25,311 nt of DNA. Source: JBBQER01 sp038320885 (GTDB lineage Bacteria > Actinomycetota > Acidimicrobiia > IMCC26256 > PALSA-610). The notes under the pieces were generated by a model. The model was given only the letters and a program-made list of their open reading frames with translations. It did no database searches and had not been told where the DNA came from. Shown here piece by piece: positions 22,834 through 25,311 of the stretch (position 1 is its first letter; the number at the start of each line of letters is the position of its first letter). The position numbers and the translations under genes are program-made. Where the stretch lies: the NCBI GenBank assembly GCA_038320885.1, contig JBBQER010000060.1:1-25311 (forward strand). The letters are read 5' to 3'.

Positions 22834-24440
22834 ACCGCCCGACGGCGGCGCGCTTCGGCGCGGCCGCCGTCACCGGAGCGCTGCTCGCCGCCGCCCGTCC
22901 GCCGTTCGATCTCGGCCCGCTGGCCTGCGTCGCGTTCATCCCGCTCTTCGTCGCATGGCGTGAGCAACGCGCGCGCACGACCGCCGCGTTGGCGTTCGTC
23001 GCGGCCGCCGCCTATTACGCGATTCTCATGTCCTGGTCGTGGTACTTCGGGACGATCGCAATCGTCCCGCTGGTCATCGCGCTCGGGGCGTACTGGGCCG
23101 GCGCGGGTGCGATCCTCGGCCGGCTCCGCGGGCGCGGAATCGCGAATCCGTTTCTCATCGCCGCGGTGTGGGTGCTCGCCGAGGCAACCGTCGCGCGCGT
23201 CCCGCTCGGCGGGTTCGCGTGGGGAGAGGTCGGCTTCGCCTTTCATGACATCGGCATCGGTCGCGCGCTGGCGAGCGACGGCGGCGTCGAGCTGGTGACG
23301 TTCTTCGCGGTCGCGCTGAACGCCTTCCTGGCCGACGCAGTGGTCGAGGCGTGGAACCACCGCCGCGTTGCCCGCGCGAGCTGGGCCCGACTCGGCGCCG
23401 GGCTCACCGCCGTCGTCGTCCTGCCCATCGTCGCGGCCGGAGTCCGGACCGCGCCGCATCCGACCGGCACACTCCGGGTGGCGATCCTGCAGGGCAACGA
23501 CAAGAACCGCGACCTGACCGCCGCCGAGGAAAAGGCGCGCTACCTGCCCACCAGCCACTTCCGGCTGGCGACACGGGTGCGCGATCCCGTCGACCTGGTG
23601 ATCTTTCCCGAGTCGAGCATGGACGCCGATCCGCGCACCGATCCCTACCTGCGCCGCCGTCTCGTCGCCGTCGCGAAGCGCACGCGCGCGTGGGTGCTCG
23701 CCAACGCCGTCGCCGACGCGCCCGCGCAGGGGAGCAAACCGGCCGGCACCAAAGCCCTGAACCTCAACGTGCTGTTCGACCCCGAAGGCGCCGTCGAGGG
23801 GACGTACGCCAAGCGCCACCTCGTCCCGTTCGGCGAGTACGTGCCGTTTCGCGCGGAGCTTTCGGGTTGGATCCACGTGCTCGACCGGGTCCCGCGCGAT
23901 TTCGAGCCCGGGGATCGGCCGGGGATCTTCGCGATCGCGGGCCACGAGGTCGCGACCATCATCTGCTTCGAGTCGGCGTTCGGCTACCAGGTTCGGCCGC
24001 TCGTGCGAGACGGGGCCCAGGTGCTCGTGGTGTCGACGAACAACCGCTCCTACGAGCGATCGGCGAACTCTGCGCAACACGTGGCGATCGGACAGTTGCG
24101 CGCGGCAGAGACCGGCCGGCCGGTGGTGCAAGCTGCGATATCCGGGATCTCGGCGATCATCGACGCCAACGGCGTGGTGCACCAACGGACCAGGCTGTTC
24201 GACCGCACCGTGCTCGAGGCGACCGTCACCGCGACGAGCGGCGAGACCCCGTACGTGCGCTACGGCGAGTGGATCATCTGGACGTCCGGAATACTGCTCG
24301 CCGGCGCGGTAGTGCTCTCGATACTGCGTGAGGGCTCGTGGCTCCGAAAGCGCGAGCGCCCGGCCGGCTTCGTAGACTCGCCCGCGCCGATTGATCGTCT
24401 GGCCGATCGTGCGCCCGAATCGCCTGGAGACCCCGCATGA
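22830..24440 (+). CDS. lnt: Apolipoprotein N-acyltransferase
   Basis: Adds the third acyl chain to the N-terminal cysteine of lipoproteins in the cell membrane. The 536-residue protein has several N-terminal membrane helices (to about 210), a nitrilase-fold domain outside the membrane (about 215-480) and a final helix (about 485-503). The nitrilase triad is visible: Glu261 in IFPESSMD, Lys328 in YAKRHLVPFGEYVPF and Cys379 in IICFESAF. The C-terminal tail is polar and disordered. The GTG start overlaps the upstream stop by 4 bases, and its stop overlaps the next gene (ATGA). Lnt is common in high-GC Gram-positives such as mycobacteria. Confidence 0.95.
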   Translation: MNRPTAARFGAAAVTGALLAAARPPFDLGPLACVAFIPLFVAWREQRARTTAALAFVAAAAYYAILMSWSWYFGTIAIVPLVIALGAYWAGAGAILGRLRGRGIANPFLIAAVWVLAEATVARVPLGGFAWGEVGFAFHDIGIGRALASDGGVELVTFFAVALNAFLADAVVEAWNHRRVARASWARLGAGLTAVVVLPIVAAGVRTAPHPTGTLRVAILQGNDKNRDLTAAEEKARYLPTSHFRLATRVRDPVDLVIFPESSMDADPRTDPYLRRRLVAVAKRTRAWVLANAVADAPAQGSKPAGTKALNLNVLFDPEGAVEGTYAKRHLVPFGEYVPFRAELSGWIHVLDRVPRDFEPGDRPGIFAIAGHEVATIICFESAFGYQVRPLVRDGAQVLVVSTNNRSYERSANSAQHVAIGQLRAAETGRPVVQAAISGISAIIDANGVVHQRTRLFDRTVLEATVTATSGETPYVRYGEWIIWTSGILLAGAVVLSILREGSWLRKRERPAGFVDSPAPIDRLADRAPESPGDPA

Positions 24441-25018
24441 CCGAGCGGAAAGACCGCATCGAACACACGCTCGAAGTCCTCGTGTACGCGCCGATCGGCG
24501 TCGGCCTGTACTTCAAGGACATGGCTCCGGCCTTCGTCAACATGTTCGTCGCGCGGGGTCGCGCCGAGATCGATCGCCGACAGGCCCAGGTCCAGCAACG
24601 CACGACGACCGCGCGCGGCATCGGTCAGGTCGCGATCGCGTTCGGGGTCCCGATGGTGCGCCAGCGGGTCGAGCGCGAGGTCGACACCGCGCGTGAGCGC
24701 GCCCAGTCGCTGCTGGGCTCGATCGCCGGATCCGACGACACCGGCGGCGCACCGGCGGCGCAACCCGCTCCATCCGCGCCGGCCGCCGACGCGCCCGCGC
24801 CGAAGACACCCGCAGCGCCGGCGCCGCCCACCGACACGAACGGCTCGCACGCCGATCCCATGCTCCCGATCCCGGGCTACAACTCGTTGTCGGCGTCACA
24901 GGTCGTGCAACGGCTGGCCGGGCTCTCCGCCGACGAGCTCGAGGCCGTGCGCGCCTTCGAGGCAGCCAACCGCAAGCGGCGCACGATCCTCGGCAAGATC
25001 GACCAGATCTCCGCGTAG
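24437..25018 (+). CDS. Helical hypothetical protein with conserved C-terminal motif
   Basis: A 193-residue protein in three parts. Residues 1-100 are helical and start with a possible membrane-associated stretch (LEVLVYAPIGVGLYFKDMAPAF). Residues 100-140 form an Ala/Pro/Asp-rich linker. The C-terminal 50 residues (LPIPGYNSLSASQVVQRLAGLSADELEAVRAFEAANRKRRTILGKI) look like a small conserved helical unit seen, from memory, in other actinobacterial hypothetical proteins, some labelled lipid-droplet associated. No function can be given. ATG 24437 overlaps the lnt stop, so co-translation with lnt is likely. Confidence 0.65.
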   Translation: MTERKDRIEHTLEVLVYAPIGVGLYFKDMAPAFVNMFVARGRAEIDRRQAQVQQRTTTARGIGQVAIAFGVPMVRQRVEREVDTARERAQSLLGSIAGSDDTGGAPAAQPAPSAPAADAPAPKTPAAPAPPTDTNGSHADPMLPIPGYNSLSASQVVQRLAGLSADELEAVRAFEAANRKRRTILGKIDQISA

Positions 25019-25024
25019 GTATCC

Positions 25025-25311
25025 GTGGAAGACGCGCGCGTCGCGCACGAGACCGAGCTCGCGCGCGTTGCCGAGCTCGCGCGCGAGCTGCGCCGGGAGC
25101 TGGTCGGCGAACGGGGCGGCCTGCTCTGGGCGACGCGCGAGGCGCGGCCCGAGCCCCTCGACAACGCGATCGCCGAGCTGAGCGACCGCGACGACGCGCT
25201 CGTCGCGGTCGGCACGACCGACGACGCGGTGGTCGGCTACGGGATCGCTCGTTGGGAGCCGTTGCGCGACGGCACCCGCCTCGGCGTCGTCGAGGAGATC
25301 TACGTCGAGCC
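25025..25311 (+). CDS. GNAT-family acetyltransferase (3'-truncated)
   Basis: The open frame from GTG 25025 runs off the window end; 95 full codons are visible. After a charged N-terminal helix (VAHETELARVAELARELRRE), the segment LVAVGTTDDAVVGYGIARWEPL followed by LGVVEEIYVE is the beta2-beta4 pattern of GNAT acetyltransferases (G-Y-x-x-A then E-I-Y-V-xP). The acetyl-CoA-binding loop (Q/RxxGxG/A) would lie past the end. It follows the previous stop by 6 bases and is probably in the same operon. The substrate is unknown. Confidence 0.7.
   Translation, partial: MEDARVAHETELARVAELARELRRELVGERGGLLWATREARPEPLDNAIAELSDRDDALVAVGTTDDAVVGYGIARWEPLRDGTRLGVVEEIYVE

Noticed and set aside
22335..24185. 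616-codon minus-strand open frame
   Set aside because: It is the antisense shadow of the DUF4193-like and lnt genes; the product is a Ser/Arg/Glu-rich low-complexity chain with no family resemblance.

Overview
The window is high-GC DNA from an actinobacterium and is dominated by the Pup-proteasome locus. Several things point to a deep-branching member of the phylum (Acidimicrobiia-like) rather than a mycobacterium or streptomycete, although this is inference: the whole pupylation set is present, GTG starts are frequent, many genes appear leaderless, and non-standard genes are inserted among the conserved blocks.

Layout. Positions 2-508 hold the C-terminal part of a MarP/HtrA-type serine protease. 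A small ferredoxin (521-757, minus) is divergent from the proteasomal ATPase ARC/Mpa (1004-2761); the 246-base gap between them carries an AT-rich dyad. Then come Dop (2836-4326), Pup (4336-4533), an endonuclease VII-type HNH protein (4588-5118), PrcB (5144-5959) and PrcA (6036-6719). A minus-strand membrane-anchored DUF2007-like protein (6737-7087) separates this block from PafA (7173-8531). An accessory patch follows (8578-9893: DinB-like protein, luciferase-domain-like protein, small minus-strand hypothetical). Next are a DUF3866-like protein (9977-11038) and the WYL regulators PafB and PafC (11048-12942).

The second half holds signal peptidase I (12989-13621), a glycerophosphodiester phosphodiesterase (13643-14434, minus), a zinc-ribbon protein, a tiny membrane protein, TatA/B and TatC (15156-16357), a three-helix membrane protein, a HelY/Mtr4-type helicase (16890-19559), a DAG-kinase-like domain without its catalytic half, and a 533-residue tandem ThyX-like protein (20257-21858). 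After a 504-base gene-free stretch rich in palindromes and potential RNA structure come an acidic DUF4193-like protein, apolipoprotein N-acyltransferase Lnt, a helical hypothetical protein, and the start of a GNAT acetyltransferase cut by the window end.

How the genes work together. Dop deamidates Pup (which ends in GGQ), PafA ligates Pup to substrate lysines, ARC unfolds pupylated proteins into the PrcA/PrcB core, and Dop can remove Pup. PafB/PafC are known elsewhere as DNA-damage-responsive transcription activators. The pafA-pafB-pafC-tatA-tatC-helY order matches Mycobacterium, with insertions. Many genes overlap by 4 bases (ATGA or GTGA), implying translational coupling. By contrast, dop, the HNH gene, the DUF2007-like gene, pafA, the DUF3866-like gene, pafB and the 14915 gene each have a TANNNT hexamer 6-7 bases before the start codon, which suggests leaderless transcripts.
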